Source: Azospirillum sp. TSO22-1 (lineage in GTDB: Bacteria > Pseudomonadota > Alphaproteobacteria > Azospirillales > Azospirillaceae). Taken from it: 64,000 nt of DNA. The notes beneath the pieces are model-generated. The model made no database searches and had not been told where the DNA came from. It was given only the letters and a program-made list of their open reading frames with translations. Within the stretch, counting starts at the first letter, position 1; the number at the start of each line of letters is the position of its first letter. The position numbers and the translations under genes were made by a program. Positions 55,850 through 64,000 of the stretch are shown one piece after another. The stretch spans positions 62,001 to 126,000 of the forward strand of contig NZ_LGQZ01000014.1 in NCBI RefSeq assembly GCF_003116015.1. The letters are read 5' to 3'.

Positions 55850-56848
55850 CTACATCCAGTCCGGAAGCGGCAGGTTCTTCTCGCGCAGGAACTCCGGGTT
55901 GAACAGCTTGGACTGATAGCGCTGGCCGCCGTCGCAGAGGATGGTGACGACGGTGTGGCCTGGCCCGAGATCGCGGGCGATGCGGATCGCCGCCGCGACG
56001 TTGATGCCGGACGAGCCGCCCAGCACCAAGCCCTGTGTCTTGATCAGATCGAAGAGGACCGGCAGCGCCTCCTCGTCGGTGATCTGCAGCGCGTCGTCCA
56101 CCGGAGCGCCTTCCAGGTTGGCGGTGATGCGGCCCTGGCCGATGCCTTCGGTGATGGACGAGCCCTCGGCCTTCAGCTCGCCGTGCTTGTAGTGATGGTA
56201 CAGCGCGGCGCCCATCGGGTCGGCCAGCACGATGCGCACGGTCGGGTCGCGCTCCTTCAGCGCCATGCCGACTCCAGCCAGCGTGCCGCCGGAGCCGACG
56301 GCACAGGTGAAGGCGTCGATGCGGCCGCCGGTCTGTTCCCAGATCTCCGGGCCGGTGGTCTCGTAGTGGCCCTGGCGGTTCGCGACGTTGTCGAACTGGT
56401 TGGCCCAGATCGCGCCGTTCGGCTCGGTCTGGGCCAGTTCCTCGGCGAGGCGGCCGGAATAGCGGACGTAGTTGTTCGGGTCCTTGTACGGCACCGCCGG
56501 AACGAGCCGGAGGTCGGCGCCGCACAGGCGCAGCATGTCCTTCTTCTCCTGGCTCTGGGTCTCCGGCATGACGATGACGGTGCGGTAGCCGAGCGCATTG
56601 CCGACCAGCGCCAGACCGATCCCGGTGTTGCCCGCCGTGCCCTCGACGATGGTGCCGCCGGGGCGCAGCAGGCCGCGCCTCTCCGCGTCGCGCACGATGG
56701 CGATGGCGGCGCGGTCCTTCACGGAACCGCCGGGGTTCAGGAACTCGGCCTTGCCGAGGATCTCGCAGCCGGTGGCCTTCGACGGCCCCTCCAGGCGGAT
56801 GAGCGGCGTGTCGCCGATGGTCCCGATGAAGCCGTCGCGCACGTCCAC
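55850..56848 (-). CDS. Cysteine synthase (O-acetylserine sulfhydrylase family)
   Basis: 332 residues from GTG 56848 with AAGGAGAGG upstream. PLP lysine is in LNPGGSVKDRAA, and the phosphate loop is AVGSGGTLAG. The substrate loop EGTAGNTGIGLAL and the ending GGSSGINVAAAI are also present. It makes cysteine from O-acetylserine and sulfide. The sequence is nearer to the long cysteine-synthase-A type also related to cystathionine beta-synthase cores than to short CysM, so the exact sulfur donor is uncertain. It is first in the run that includes the AlaX-like gene and sseA. Confidence 0.92.
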   Translation of the reverse strand: MDVRDGFIGTIGDTPLIRLEGPSKATGCEILGKAEFLNPGGSVKDRAAIAIVRDAERRGLLRPGGTIVEGTAGNTGIGLALVGNALGYRTVIVMPETQSQEKKDMLRLCGADLRLVPAVPYKDPNNYVRYSGRLAEELAQTEPNGAIWANQFDNVANRQGHYETTGPEIWEQTGGRIDAFTCAVGSGGTLAGVGMALKERDPTVRIVLADPMGAALYHHYKHGELKAEGSSITEGIGQGRITANLEGAPVDDALQITDEEALPVLFDLIKTQGLVLGGSSGINVAAAIRIARDLGPGHTVVTILCDGGQRYQSKLFNPEFLREKNLPLPDWM

Positions 56849-56961
56849 GGCGCCTCTCCTTAGCTTGCTGTGTTGTGTTAGCAACAAAGAAGTATCGGGA
56901 TTGCCGCGCGCGGATCAAGGTCGCGCTGTGAAATGCTGGATTTCACGTTGCTGGGGCGTGG

Positions 56962-57570
56962 TTATCGCGTCCGCCAGCGTTCCCGCAAGGCATCGCGGTG
57001 CCGCGCCAGCCAGCCCAGCGCGATGATGGCGACCGAGTTGGTCAGACGGTTCTCGTCGAGCAGCCTGACCGCCTCATCGGTCGGCACGACGGAGACGCGG
57101 ATGTCCTCGTGCTCCTCGGCGAGCCCGCCGCTGGTCCCGACGTTCGAAGAATCGACGCGGCCGACGTAGAGAGTCACGAACTCCGACAGGATGCCGGGGC
57201 TGGGGTAGAAGTCGTAGATCTTCTCCAGATCCCGGATGGTGCAGCCGGCCTCCTCCTCGGATTCGCGGCGGGCGACGGCCTCGGGCGTCTCGTCGCCGTC
57301 CAGCATGCCGGCCACCACCTCGGTCAGCCAGGCCGGGCCGCGGGCCGCCGCCGCGCCGACGCGGAACTGCTCGATCAGCACCACCGCGTCGCGGTCGGGA
57401 TCGTAGAGCAGGACGCCGACGGCGTGGCCGCGCACGCACACCTCGCGCCGGGGCAACTCGTCGGTCCAGGTCCCGTCGAACTTCTTGTGCTTCAGCCGGT
57501 AGACGTCGACCTGCAGGTAGCCCTGGTAGCCGGTCTTCCGTTCGATCACCTCGATGTCGGGGTGGTCCAT
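56962..57570 (-). CDS. NUDIX hydrolase, ADP-ribose pyrophosphatase type
   Basis: 202 residues with a perfect NUDIX box (GMLDGDETPEAVARRESEEE then AG). The preceding VVLIEQFRVGA and the following IYDFYPSPGILSEFVTLYVG are typical of NudF-type ADP-ribose pyrophosphatases, which split ADP-ribose to AMP and ribose-5-phosphate. GGAGGAG precedes the ATG. It is a single gene between the cysteine synthase and the HtrA-like gene on the same strand. Confidence 0.92.
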   Translation of the reverse strand: MDHPDIEVIERKTGYQGYLQVDVYRLKHKKFDGTWTDELPRREVCVRGHAVGVLLYDPDRDAVVLIEQFRVGAAAARGPAWLTEVVAGMLDGDETPEAVARRESEEEAGCTIRDLEKIYDFYPSPGILSEFVTLYVGRVDSSNVGTSGGLAEEHEDIRVSVVPTDEAVRLLDENRLTNSVAIIALGWLARHRDALRERWRTR

Positions 57571-57627
57571 GCGCCTGCTCCTCCGCGTGTGGTGCGGATT
57601 GGGATGTAGCGCATCCGGCGCCGCCGG

Positions 57628-58626
57628 TCAGTAAGTGGGGTTGAGGCGGAGGTGCCTCAGGCGGTCGGCCGAGGTGACGGTGACCGGCTGCACCTGGGCG
57701 CCGCGCATCACCTCCAGCGGTACCGCGACGCCCGCCGGACCCAATGCCCAGAGCTTACGGTAGAAGTCGGCCAGCGTGCTGAAGCGCTGTCCGCCGACGC
57801 CGACGATCTGGTCGCCGGGCTTGACGCCGGCCGATTCGGCGGGGCTGCGCGGGGTGACACGCTCGACCAGCAGGCGGCCCTGCTCCTCGCGCACGTTGAC
57901 GCCCAGCCAGGGGCGCGGCGTGTCCTGGCGGCGACCGTAGGCCAGCAGATCGCCGAAGATCGGCTCCAGTGCCGACACGGGGACGAACATGTTGCCGGCC
58001 ATCCGCTGCCCGGGCACGGCGTCGCCGACGATCAGCGAGCCGATGCCGACCAGCCGTCCCGTCCCGTCCACCAACGCTGCGCCGCCGAACGCCGGGTGCG
58101 GCGGGTTGGTGAAGATCGCCTCGTCCAGCAGGTATTCCCAATAACCGGCGAACTCGCGCCGATCGACGACGCGGACGGGCAGGGCGGTGCTGCCCCCGGC
58201 GCGGCTGAGCACCACCGCCACGTCGCCGGTCTTCAGTGCGCCGGCGTTGCCGAGTCGCAGCGGCGGTGCCTTGAAGCCGAAGCCGGCGCGCACCATCCCG
58301 AAGCCGCTGATCTGGTCGTAGGCGACGAACTCTGCCGGGTAGCTGCGTCCCTCGGAGTCGGTGACCTTCAGCTGCGCGCCCTCCATGATCAGGTAGCCGA
58401 TGGTCAGGATCAGGCCGTTGCCGTCGATCACCGCGCCGGTGCCGGCGCGCTCGGCGCCCAATGTGCGGGCGCTCTGCGAATCCGGCGGGGTGGTGACGTC
58501 GATGCGGACGATGGCGCGCATCAGCGCCGCGGCGTCGGGCTTCGCCTCGCCATCGGCGGCGCGGGCGGGAAGGGCGGTCAGGACCAGCAGAAGGAACGCT
58601 CCGACAATCCGCTGCACATCGCGCAT
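57628..58626 (-). CDS. HtrA-like secreted protein with degenerate protease triad and PDZ domain
   Basis: 332 residues. A signal peptide (RIVGAFLLLVLTALPARA) is followed by a trypsin-like two-barrel domain (~35-220) and one PDZ domain (~235-325, PWLGVNVREEQGRLLVERVT). At the catalytic sites HtrA has TNxHV, DLAV and GNSGG. Here the corresponding places read LTIGYLI, ISGFGMV and AFGGAA, so His, Asp and Ser all appear lost. It is therefore probably a periplasmic binding/regulatory pseudoprotease rather than an enzyme. GGAGGG precedes the ATG. Confidence 0.82.
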   Translation of the reverse strand: MRDVQRIVGAFLLLVLTALPARAADGEAKPDAAALMRAIVRIDVTTPPDSQSARTLGAERAGTGAVIDGNGLILTIGYLIMEGAQLKVTDSEGRSYPAEFVAYDQISGFGMVRAGFGFKAPPLRLGNAGALKTGDVAVVLSRAGGSTALPVRVVDRREFAGYWEYLLDEAIFTNPPHPAFGGAALVDGTGRLVGIGSLIVGDAVPGQRMAGNMFVPVSALEPIFGDLLAYGRRQDTPRPWLGVNVREEQGRLLVERVTPRSPAESAGVKPGDQIVGVGGQRFSTLADFYRKLWALGPAGVAVPLEVMRGAQVQPVTVTSADRLRHLRLNPTY

Positions 58627-58749
58627 GTCGCCCTCCACGGCGGTCCGCGTTGCCCTATCCAGGAAAGATGATGATGACACGGCGCGCATCAAGCGGTGGA
58701 AACCTTCGGCGTCGCCGATCTGTTCAGGAAGGCGACAAGGAGGGGACAT

Positions 58750-58938
58750 ATGCCCATCACCAACGAACGCGAGCTGGAACGCGCCGTCGCCGAGTTCCAG
58801 CGCCTCAACGAGACCCCGGCCGATTCGCCGGAGGCGCGCCGCCGCCGCGAACTGGATGCCGACATCAAGGACTACTACCAGCGTTGCTCCAACGAGATGC
58901 GGCCCGGGCGCCCGGTCTCGGATCCCAAAGGACACTGA
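58750..58938 (+). CDS. Small hypothetical protein, 62 aa
   Basis: Begins MPITNERELERAVAEFQRLN. AAGGAGGGG precedes the ATG, a very good ribosome site. The product is charged and helical (RELERAVAEFQRL; EARRRRELDADIKDYYQR), soluble, with no signal. The N-terminal NERE-x-(8)-F pattern is similar to leader helices of HigA-type regulators, but there is no helix-turn-helix. Function is unknown. It is divergent from the HtrA-like gene. Confidence 0.7.
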   Translation: MPITNERELERAVAEFQRLNETPADSPEARRRRELDADIKDYYQRCSNEMRPGRPVSDPKGH

Positions 58939-59007
58939 TGCGCGAATAGGAATCGACGCGCCGGGCCGCGTGTCCGATGATGGCGCCGCAACGAGTGGTG
59001 CCCAACG

Positions 59008-59244
59008 ATGAAGCGACCCGATTCCTGCTACACCTGCCGCTACTGGGAGGGGCACGGCGTGCGCCAGCGCGGCCCGAAGGGCACCTGCCGGCGCTTCCCC
59101 CCGGTGGTGACCCCGCGCGATCCCGAGGGCAAGTTTCCGATCACGCTGTCCACGGATTGGTGCGGCGAGTGGAAGCGCGACGGCGGCCAGCCCATTGGGG
59201 CCGAGGCCGAGCCGCGCACCATCTATGACGATTTCGAGGCCTGA
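59008..59244 (+). CDS. Small cysteine-rich conserved protein, 78 aa
   Basis: Begins MKRPDSCYTCRYWEG. Four cysteines (C7, C10, C27, C52) in the pattern CxxCxYW-GTCRRFPP-WCGEW suggest one zinc or iron site. This layout is familiar from small uncharacterised proteobacterial proteins. It is hydrophilic, without signal or membrane segment. It follows the 62-residue gene by 69 bases. No function is proposed beyond probable metal binding. Confidence 0.7.
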   Translation: MKRPDSCYTCRYWEGHGVRQRGPKGTCRRFPPVVTPRDPEGKFPITLSTDWCGEWKRDGGQPIGAEAEPRTIYDDFEA

Positions 59245-59251
59245 GCGCCGC

Positions 59252-59443
59252 TCATTTCAGGTGCAGCGGCAAGATCACCAGCGGCCGGGTGTTGGCGCTG
59301 AGCGCCAACGTCTCGTTCTCGGTGGGGCGGTTCCAGTCCATGCCCAGCAGCAGCGTCGCCACCATCAGTCCCACGGCGAAGACGAGCGCCGCCGCAAACC
59401 ACCCGTCGTGCCGGTCGAAGCCGAGGTCGTCACGCACCGACAT
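59252..59443 (-). CDS. Small single-span membrane protein, 63 aa
   Basis: Begins MSVRDDLGFDRHDGWFAAAL. GGAGGGTGCC precedes the ATG. One membrane helix (WFAAALVFAVGLMVATLLLG) is flanked by an acidic N-terminus and a short polar C-terminus. No family is recognised. It converges with the cysteine-rich gene with 7 bases between the stops. Confidence 0.65.
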   Translation of the reverse strand: MSVRDDLGFDRHDGWFAAALVFAVGLMVATLLLGMDWNRPTENETLALSANTRPLVILPLHLK

Positions 59444-59601
59444 GGCACCCTCCATGACCGTGGGCCAAGCCGTTGATGCGCCTGCACCAACGTGGTTTCC
59501 GTGTCGTTAAGAATAATCCCGGCGGCGTGAAAGCGCATTCGTTCCAAGGGCAGGGAGGCAGCGTTCTTTCGCCACATCCACCATTGACCGAGGAAATAAC
59601 G

Positions 59602-59634
59602 AAAAAGGCCAGTTCCCCTGGGAACTGGCCTTTT
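59602..59634 (-). terminator. Strong intrinsic terminator after tRNA-Asn
   Basis: GGCCAGTTCC / GGAACTGGCC forms a 10-bp stem with a 4-base loop. On the minus strand it is followed by five T, directly downstream of tRNA-Asn. On the plus strand it is also followed by TTTT, so it could work both ways. Confidence 0.85.
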
Positions 59635-59640
59635 CGCAAT

Positions 59641-59715
59641 TGGCTCCGGCGGTAGGATTCGAACCTACGACCAACGGATTAACAGTCCGCTGCGCTACCG
59701 CTGCGCCACGCCGGA
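59641..59715 (-). tRNA. tRNA-Asn (anticodon GTT)
   Basis: Read on the minus strand: acceptor TCCGGCG pairs with CGCCGGA, discriminator G and encoded CCA. The D arm is GCGCAGCGGTAGCGC, the anticodon loop CTGTTAA gives GTT, and the T arm contains GGTTCGAATCC. Length is 75 nt. A terminator follows at 59602-59634. Confidence 0.97.
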
Positions 59716-59803
59716 TCAGCGTGTGGGCGGCTATATAGCGGAAGGCGCCCTGGCTGCCAAGGCTTTCCGCAAGATTTTTTAAGCCGGGGAATTTTCAAAA
59801 GGA

Positions 59804-59877
59804 TGGAGGCACGGGCGGGAATCGAACCCACGTACACGGATTTGCAGTCCGCTGCATCACCACTCTGCCACCGCGCC
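59804..59877 (-). tRNA. tRNA-Cys (anticodon GCA)
   Basis: Read on the minus strand: acceptor GGCGCGG pairs with CCGTGCC (one G-U), discriminator T (U73, as for Cys) and encoded CCA. The anticodon loop CTGCAAA gives GCA, and the T arm contains GGTTCGATTCC. Length is 74 nt. It lies 88 bases upstream of tRNA-Asn and is probably in the same transcript. Confidence 0.97.
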
Positions 59878-60097
59878 ATCCGGTGCCCGCTCGGACGGTG
59901 CCGTCCGCGTCGGGAGCCACCGTATAGTCTCCTTCGACGGCGCGGTCAAGCCGGCCGAAACCGTTTTCCGCTTCGGTGCGGCGTCGGCCTCCCCTCGGCG
60001 TTGTGTTCGGTGCTGGTTGCGGATATATAGCGGCAGGCAGCAAGCCGGCCGCCCGGTTTGGCGCTGTCCCGTTTCAACCGCTGCGATTGCGACCGCC

Positions 60098-60754
60098 ATG
60101 TCCGACTTTGCCGCCGCCCGTTTCCACATGGTCGAGTGCCAGATCCGTCCGAACAAGGTGACCGACCATCGTCTGGTCGACGCCCTGATGGACGTCCCGC
60201 GCGAGGTCTTCGTGCCGCAGGCGCTGCGCGGCGTGGCCTATGTGGACGGCGACCTCGCCGTCGCCCGCGGCCGCTACCTGCTGGAGCCGATGCTCTTCGC
60301 CCGCATGCTGCAGGAAGCCGGCGTGGACGAGACGGCCAAGGTCCTGGATATCGGCTGCGCCACCGGCTACTCCACCGCCGTGCTGGCCCGCATGGCCGAC
60401 AGCGTGGTGGGCGTCGAAGCCGACGCGGGGCTGGCGGCGGCGGCCAAGGACGCGCTGGCCCAGGCCGGCGCCAACAACGCCACGGTGATCAACGCGCCGC
60501 TGGGCGAGGGCTACGCCGCGGGCGCGCCGTACGACGTCATCATCTTCGAGGGCGCGGTGGCCGAGGTTCCGCAGGCGGTGTGCGGGCAACTGGCCGAGGG
60601 CGGTCGCCTGATCGCCACTGTGCTGGGCGAACGCGGGCTGGGCGAGGTTCGCCTCTACCAGCGGTACGGCCGCGCGGTTTCCAGCCGCGTGCTGTTCGAG
60701 GCTCAGCCGCACCTGCTGCCAGGCTTCGAGCCGAAGCCCAAGTTCGAGTTCTGA
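60098..60754 (+). CDS. Protein-L-isoaspartate O-methyltransferase-like protein
   Basis: 218 residues. FHMVECQIRPNKVTDHRLVD and PREVFVPQALRGVAYVDGDL are the family's N-terminal part. VLDIGCATGYSTAVLARMA is the S-adenosylmethionine-binding motif. The PCMT family repairs isoaspartyl residues, though this alphaproteobacterial group is shorter and more divergent than E. coli Pcm and may have another substrate. It is directly upstream of tolC, a linkage common in alphaproteobacteria. No good ribosome site is visible at ATG 60098. Confidence 0.9.
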   Translation: MSDFAAARFHMVECQIRPNKVTDHRLVDALMDVPREVFVPQALRGVAYVDGDLAVARGRYLLEPMLFARMLQEAGVDETAKVLDIGCATGYSTAVLARMADSVVGVEADAGLAAAAKDALAQAGANNATVINAPLGEGYAAGAPYDVIIFEGAVAEVPQAVCGQLAEGGRLIATVLGERGLGEVRLYQRYGRAVSSRVLFEAQPHLLPGFEPKPKFEF

Positions 60755-60877
60755 TAGCATGCGCCGGACGGGGGCGTTCGGTGTACGCTGAAGTCAGCGC
60801 TTCGGCCGGGGCTGGCCGGTCGTGTACGTTCGATGCTGGGGAGCGTTGGACCCAAAAGAGAAAGAAGGTCTAGAGAC

Positions 60878-62293
60878 ATGACCGATCTCAGCCGTAAGGT
60901 TCCGCGGCGGCTGGCCACCATGGTCGCCGGCGGCGTGTTCGTCCTCAGCGTTGGGGCACTCGGCAGCGGGGGCGCTGCGGCGCAGACGCTTGAGGAGGCG
61001 CTGGCGCAGGCCTATTCGACCAATCCGACGCTGGCGTCGCAGCGCGCGGCCCTGCGCGCCGCCGACGAGCGCGTTTCGCAGGCGCTGTCCGGCTATCGGC
61101 CAACGGTGCAGGGTACCCTGAGCGCGGGCGGCACCCGCACCAATTCGGCCTTCGAAAGCGCCGGCGGCAACCGTTCGACCAGTGCGGCGACGCCGAAGAG
61201 CGCCGGCCTCTCGGTGACGCAGCCGATCTACGACGCCACGGTCGGCCCCAACGTCCGCCGCACCGAGCGTCTCGTCGAGGCGCAGCGCGCCACCGTGGTG
61301 AACACCGAGCAGCAGGTCCTGCTGAACGCCGCCACGGCCTATCTGGATCTGGTGCAGAACCAGGCGGTGCTGACGCTCAACACCAACAACGAGCAGGTGC
61401 TGCGTCGGCAGCTCGAAGCGGCCCGCGACCGCTTCCGCGTCGGCGAGTACACGCGCACCGACGTCAGCCAGTCCGAGTCGCGCCTCGCCGCCTCGATCGC
61501 CAACCGCATTTCGTCGGAAGGCACGGTGGCCGCGTCGCGCGCGGTGTACGAGCGCTTCATCGGCACCATGCCCGGCAAGAACCTGAAGGCGCCGAAGCCG
61601 ACCTTCAAGCTGCCGGCGACGCTGGACGAGGTGGCGGAGATGGCGCGGGCCAACCACCCGTCCGTTCTTGCCGCCGCCTTCACCGAAGCGGCGCAGCGCG
61701 ACGCGGTCGACCAGCAGTTCGGCCGCCTGCTGCCCTCCGCCCGTCTGACCGCACAGGGATCGCGCACCTATGACCCCGGCACCAGCAGCGGCCTGACCAT
61801 CAACCGGCAGGACAGCGGCTCGTTCCAGGCCCAGGTGGTGATCCCGCTGTACTCCGCCGGCCAGCCGGAAGCGCTGGTGCGCGAGGCCAAGGAGACGGCG
61901 AATCAGGCGCGCATTCAGATCGACGAGACCCGGCGGCAGGTCGCCGCGGCGGCGATCAGTTCGTGGCAGGGCCTGATGACGGCGCGCGCCAGCATCGATT
62001 CCTTCCAGACGCAGATCAAGGCGGCGCAGATCGCCCTGGAAGGCGTGCGGCAGGAAGCGCAGGTCGGCTCGCGCACCGTCCTCGACGTGCTGAACCAGGA
62101 ACAGGAACTGCTGAACGGCCGCGTCAATCTGGTGCGGGCGCAGCGCGACGAAATGGTGCAGGCCTTCACGGTACTGAGCGCGATCGGCCAGTTGACGGCG
62201 CAGCAGCTTCGCCTGCCGGTTCAGTATTACGATCTGGAAGCGCACTACCGGGCCACCCGCGACAAGTGGATCGGCACCGGCGTAGCCGACTGA
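60878..62293 (+). CDS. tolC: TolC-family outer membrane efflux channel
   Basis: 471 residues. A signal peptide (ATMVAGGVFVLSVGALG then GGAAAQ) is followed by the two OEP repeats: LEEALAQAYSTNPTLASQRA and the second with LDEVAEMARANHPSVLAAAF. The VGEYTRTDVSQSESRLAASI and VGSRTVLDVLNQEQELL segments mark the helical barrel. It forms the trimeric outer-membrane duct for RND and ABC pumps and type I secretion, and may serve the MacAB-like system at 39.6-43.2 kb. AGAAGG precedes the ATG; a terminator follows. Confidence 0.95.
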   Translation: MTDLSRKVPRRLATMVAGGVFVLSVGALGSGGAAAQTLEEALAQAYSTNPTLASQRAALRAADERVSQALSGYRPTVQGTLSAGGTRTNSAFESAGGNRSTSAATPKSAGLSVTQPIYDATVGPNVRRTERLVEAQRATVVNTEQQVLLNAATAYLDLVQNQAVLTLNTNNEQVLRRQLEAARDRFRVGEYTRTDVSQSESRLAASIANRISSEGTVAASRAVYERFIGTMPGKNLKAPKPTFKLPATLDEVAEMARANHPSVLAAAFTEAAQRDAVDQQFGRLLPSARLTAQGSRTYDPGTSSGLTINRQDSGSFQAQVVIPLYSAGQPEALVREAKETANQARIQIDETRRQVAAAAISSWQGLMTARASIDSFQTQIKAAQIALEGVRQEAQVGSRTVLDVLNQEQELLNGRVNLVRAQRDEMVQAFTVLSAIGQLTAQQLRLPVQYYDLEAHYRATRDKWIGTGVAD

Positions 62294-62310
62294 TCGCGGC
62301 ATTCCACGCA

Positions 62311-62337
62311 AGCGGCCCGCCACGGCGGGCCGCTTTT
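62311..62337 (+). terminator. Intrinsic terminator after tolC
   Basis: GCGGCCCGC / GCGGGCCGC forms a GC-rich stem with a 4-base loop, followed by TTTT and a T-rich stretch, 18 bases after the tolC stop. Confidence 0.85.
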
Positions 62338-62404
62338 GTCTTGTGGCTTTTTACCCAATCCTGCCCTAGGGTTGGGCGAGCTTGACGTCCCGGGTTTTGC
62401 CACG

Positions 62405-63091
62405 ATGAGTGATAAAGGCCAGCAAGAACCGTCGATGGAGGAGATCCTCGCCTCCATTCGCCGAATCATTTCCGAGGATGGCGAGCCCGCGCCCAAGACC
62501 GAACAGCCAGCCCCGCCTCCCGCCGCCGCTGCTCCGCCTCCTCCGCCTCCGCCACCCCCGCCGCCGCCCCTTCCGCCGATGGAAGAGGAGCCGGAGGACG
62601 ACGTCCTCGAGCTGACGGAAGTGGCCGATCCGCATCCGATGCCGATGGAGGAGGAAGAGGATCCCTGGGGCGCCGAGGAACCGGTGTTCCCCGAGCCGCC
62701 GGCGGAGATGGACGAGCCCCCGCCGCCTCCACCGCCGCCGCGCCGTCCGCCGCCCCCGCCACCGATGCCCGACTTCGACGACGTGACGGAGATGCCGCCG
62801 CCGCGTCCGCGTCCGGCGCCGCCGCGCATGCCGGCGTTCGACCAGGACGGCCTGATCTCCCGCCGCACCGCCGAGGACGCCTCGCAGCACTTCACCCACT
62901 TGGCGCGCGAGCTGGGCGACGACCTGTCCATCGGTCCGATGCCGGTCGGCATCCGCACCGTGGAGGAGGTGGTGCGTGAGCTGTTGAAGCCGTTGCTGAA
63001 GGAGTGGCTGGACGAGAACCTGCCCACCGTCGTCGAGCGGCTGGTCCAGCAGGAGATCGACCGCATGATCCGGCGGTCCCAGAAGTTCTGA
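62405..63091 (+). CDS. popZ: PopZ-type polar organising protein (DUF2497)
   Basis: 228 residues in the three-part PopZ layout. There is an N-terminal helix ([20 protein letters not shown]), then a Pro/Glu-rich disordered linker (~28-150) with unusually long proline runs. The C-terminal oligomerisation region has [20 protein letters not shown] and [15 protein letters not shown]. PopZ forms a polar matrix that anchors the ParB-bound origin and cell-cycle factors in Caulobacter. There, too, the gene lies next to valS, as here (35 bases). The linker is much more proline-rich than in Caulobacter. Confidence 0.9.
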   Translation: MSDKGQQEPSMEEILASIRRIISEDGEPAPKTEQPAPPPAAAAPPPPPPPPPPPPLPPMEEEPEDDVLELTEVADPHPMPMEEEEDPWGAEEPVFPEPPAEMDEPPPPPPPPRRPPPPPPMPDFDDVTEMPPPRPRPAPPRMPAFDQDGLISRRTAEDASQHFTHLARELGDDLSIGPMPVGIRTVEEVVRELLKPLLKEWLDENLPTVVERLVQQEIDRMIRRSQKF

Positions 63092-63126
63092 TTTTAAGTC
63101 AACGCGTTAGCGGAAGTTTTTCAGTG

Positions 63127-64000
63127 ATGCTCGAGAAGACGTACAGCCCGGCCGCGGTCGAGGAGAAGCACTACCGTCAGTGGGAGGAGTCCGGCGCCTT
63201 CGCCGCGAACACCCAGTCGAACGGCACGCCCTACACCATCATGATGCCGCCGCCGAACGTCACCGGCAGCCTGCACATGGGCCACGCGCTGACCTTCACC
63301 CTGCAGGACGTGTTGACCCGCTACCACCGCATGCGCGGCAAGGACGCGCTGTGGCAGCCGGGCACCGACCACGCGGGCATCGCCACCCAGATGGTGGTGG
63401 AACGCAACCTGGCCGCCGAGGGCAAGACGCGCCACGACTTCGGCCGCGAGAAGTTCATCGACAAGGTGTGGGAGTGGAAGGCCGAGTCGGGCGGCACCAT
63501 CACCCGCCAGCTCCGCCGCCTCGGCGCCTCGCCGGACTGGGCGAAGGAGCGCTTCACCATGGACGAGGGCCTCAGCGCCGCCGTCCGCAAGGTGTTCGTC
63601 GAGCTGTACCGCCAGGGCCTGCTCTACAAGGACAAGCGCCTCGTCAACTGGGACCCGAAGCTGCACACGGCGATCTCCGACCTGGAGGTCGAGCAGCGCG
63701 AGATCAAGGGCAACCTCTGGCACTTCCGCTACCCGATCGAAGGCGAGCCGGACCGCTTCATCGTCGTCGCCACCACGCGCCCGGAGACGATGCTGGGCGA
63801 CACCGCGGTCGCCGTGCACCCGGAGGACGAGCGCTACAAGGACCTGATCGGCAAGAACGTCGTCCTGCCGCTGGTCGGCCGCCTGATCCCCATCGTCGGC
63901 GACGAGTACGCGGATCCGGAGACCGGCTCGGGCGCGGTGAAGATCACCCCGGCGCACGACTTCAACGACTTCGCGGTCGGCAAGCGGCACGGGCTCGAAG
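63127..64000 (+). CDS. valS: Valyl-tRNA synthetase, 3'-truncated by the window edge
   Basis: The first 291 residues are visible. The class I HIGH-type motif [20 protein letters not shown] (HMGH), [17 protein letters not shown] and the start of the editing domain ([20 protein letters not shown]) identify ValRS. It charges tRNA-Val and edits Thr-tRNA-Val. The full protein is usually about 880-950 residues, so two thirds lie beyond the window. ATG 63127 is used; the codon before it is an in-frame GTG. Confidence 0.96.
   Translation, partial: MLEKTYSPAAVEEKHYRQWEESGAFAANTQSNGTPYTIMMPPPNVTGSLHMGHALTFTLQDVLTRYHRMRGKDALWQPGTDHAGIATQMVVERNLAAEGKTRHDFGREKFIDKVWEWKAESGGTITRQLRRLGASPDWAKERFTMDEGLSAAVRKVFVELYRQGLLYKDKRLVNWDPKLHTAISDLEVEQREIKGNLWHFRYPIEGEPDRFIVVATTRPETMLGDTAVAVHPEDERYKDLIGKNVVLPLVGRLIPIVGDEYADPETGSGAVKITPAHDFNDFAVGKRHGLE

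Overview
The window is GC-rich (roughly two thirds G+C or more), densely coded chromosomal DNA of an alphaproteobacterium, most likely a Rhodospirillales member close to Azospirillum. The pointers are a PopZ-type gene directly before valS, a PCMT-like methyltransferase before tolC, an NDUFS4-like complex I subunit, an aapJQMP amino-acid transporter, a form II carbon-monoxide-dehydrogenase-type operon and FNR/FixK-type boxes. This placement is inference from gene content; no rRNA gene is present. No insertion sequence, prophage, CRISPR array or integrase was seen.

Layout. 1-4.9 kb: end of a MATE transporter, gyrA, coaD, tRNA-Lys. 4.9-9.6 kb: a TPR/GT61 glycosyltransferase and a PAS-PAS-GGDEF-EAL protein whose second PAS resembles the FixL heme domain. 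9.6-17.5 kb: K+/H+ antiporter, two glycine-zipper lipoproteins, patatin-like lipase, a lipid-type ABC exporter preceded by a 40-codon leader ORF, a tyrosine phosphatase and a secreted 5'-nucleotidase. 17.6-26.4 kb: one minus-strand operon, coxS-coxL-coxM-coxD-coxE-xdhC (split in two)-moeA/mocA fusion, for a form II CODH/xanthine-oxidase-family molybdoenzyme. 26.6-32 kb, plus strand: TAXI-type TRAP transporter with a DUF1850 partner, an NhaD-like antiporter and a secreted HhH protein. 32.1-36.5 kb, minus strand: universal stress protein, then a thiamine-precursor ABC transporter (thiZ-thiX-thiY) behind a clear TPP riboswitch, then a secreted VWA protein. 36.6-43.2 kb: histone-deacetylase-family protein, two membrane-anchored coiled-coil proteins, a DUF192 protein and a MacAB-like efflux system. 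43.2-45 kb: tRNA-Pro, the NDUFS4-like gene, tRNA-Arg and a non-coding region with DnaA-box-like sites and three tandem small RNA genes. 45-52.5 kb: hisI, metC, aapJQMP, a HisC-like aminotransferase and a small monooxygenase-fold protein. 52.5-59.5 kb, mostly minus strand: GST, two acetyltransferases, a sulfurtransferase, an AlaX-type editing protein, cysteine synthase, a NUDIX hydrolase, a degenerate HtrA-like protein and three very small genes. 59.6-64 kb: tRNA-Asn, tRNA-Cys, PCMT-like protein, tolC, popZ-like gene and the start of valS.

The most unusual finding is the minus-strand block 44556-44960. Three homologous, roughly 61-65 nt RNA genes each begin GUCUCUAACCCUCCCU, end in a Rho-independent terminator, and are each preceded by a near-perfect or perfect FNR/FixK box (TTGAT-N4-ATCAA) centred 41.5-42.5 bases before the predicted start. 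This looks like a triplicated, low-oxygen-induced sRNA family with an exposed anti-Shine-Dalgarno sequence. With the FixL-like heme-PAS/EAL protein at 7.4-9.6 kb, and a possible match to the coxS ribosome site, it suggests more than one oxygen-responsive element in the window. All of this is read from sequence alone, without database searches.
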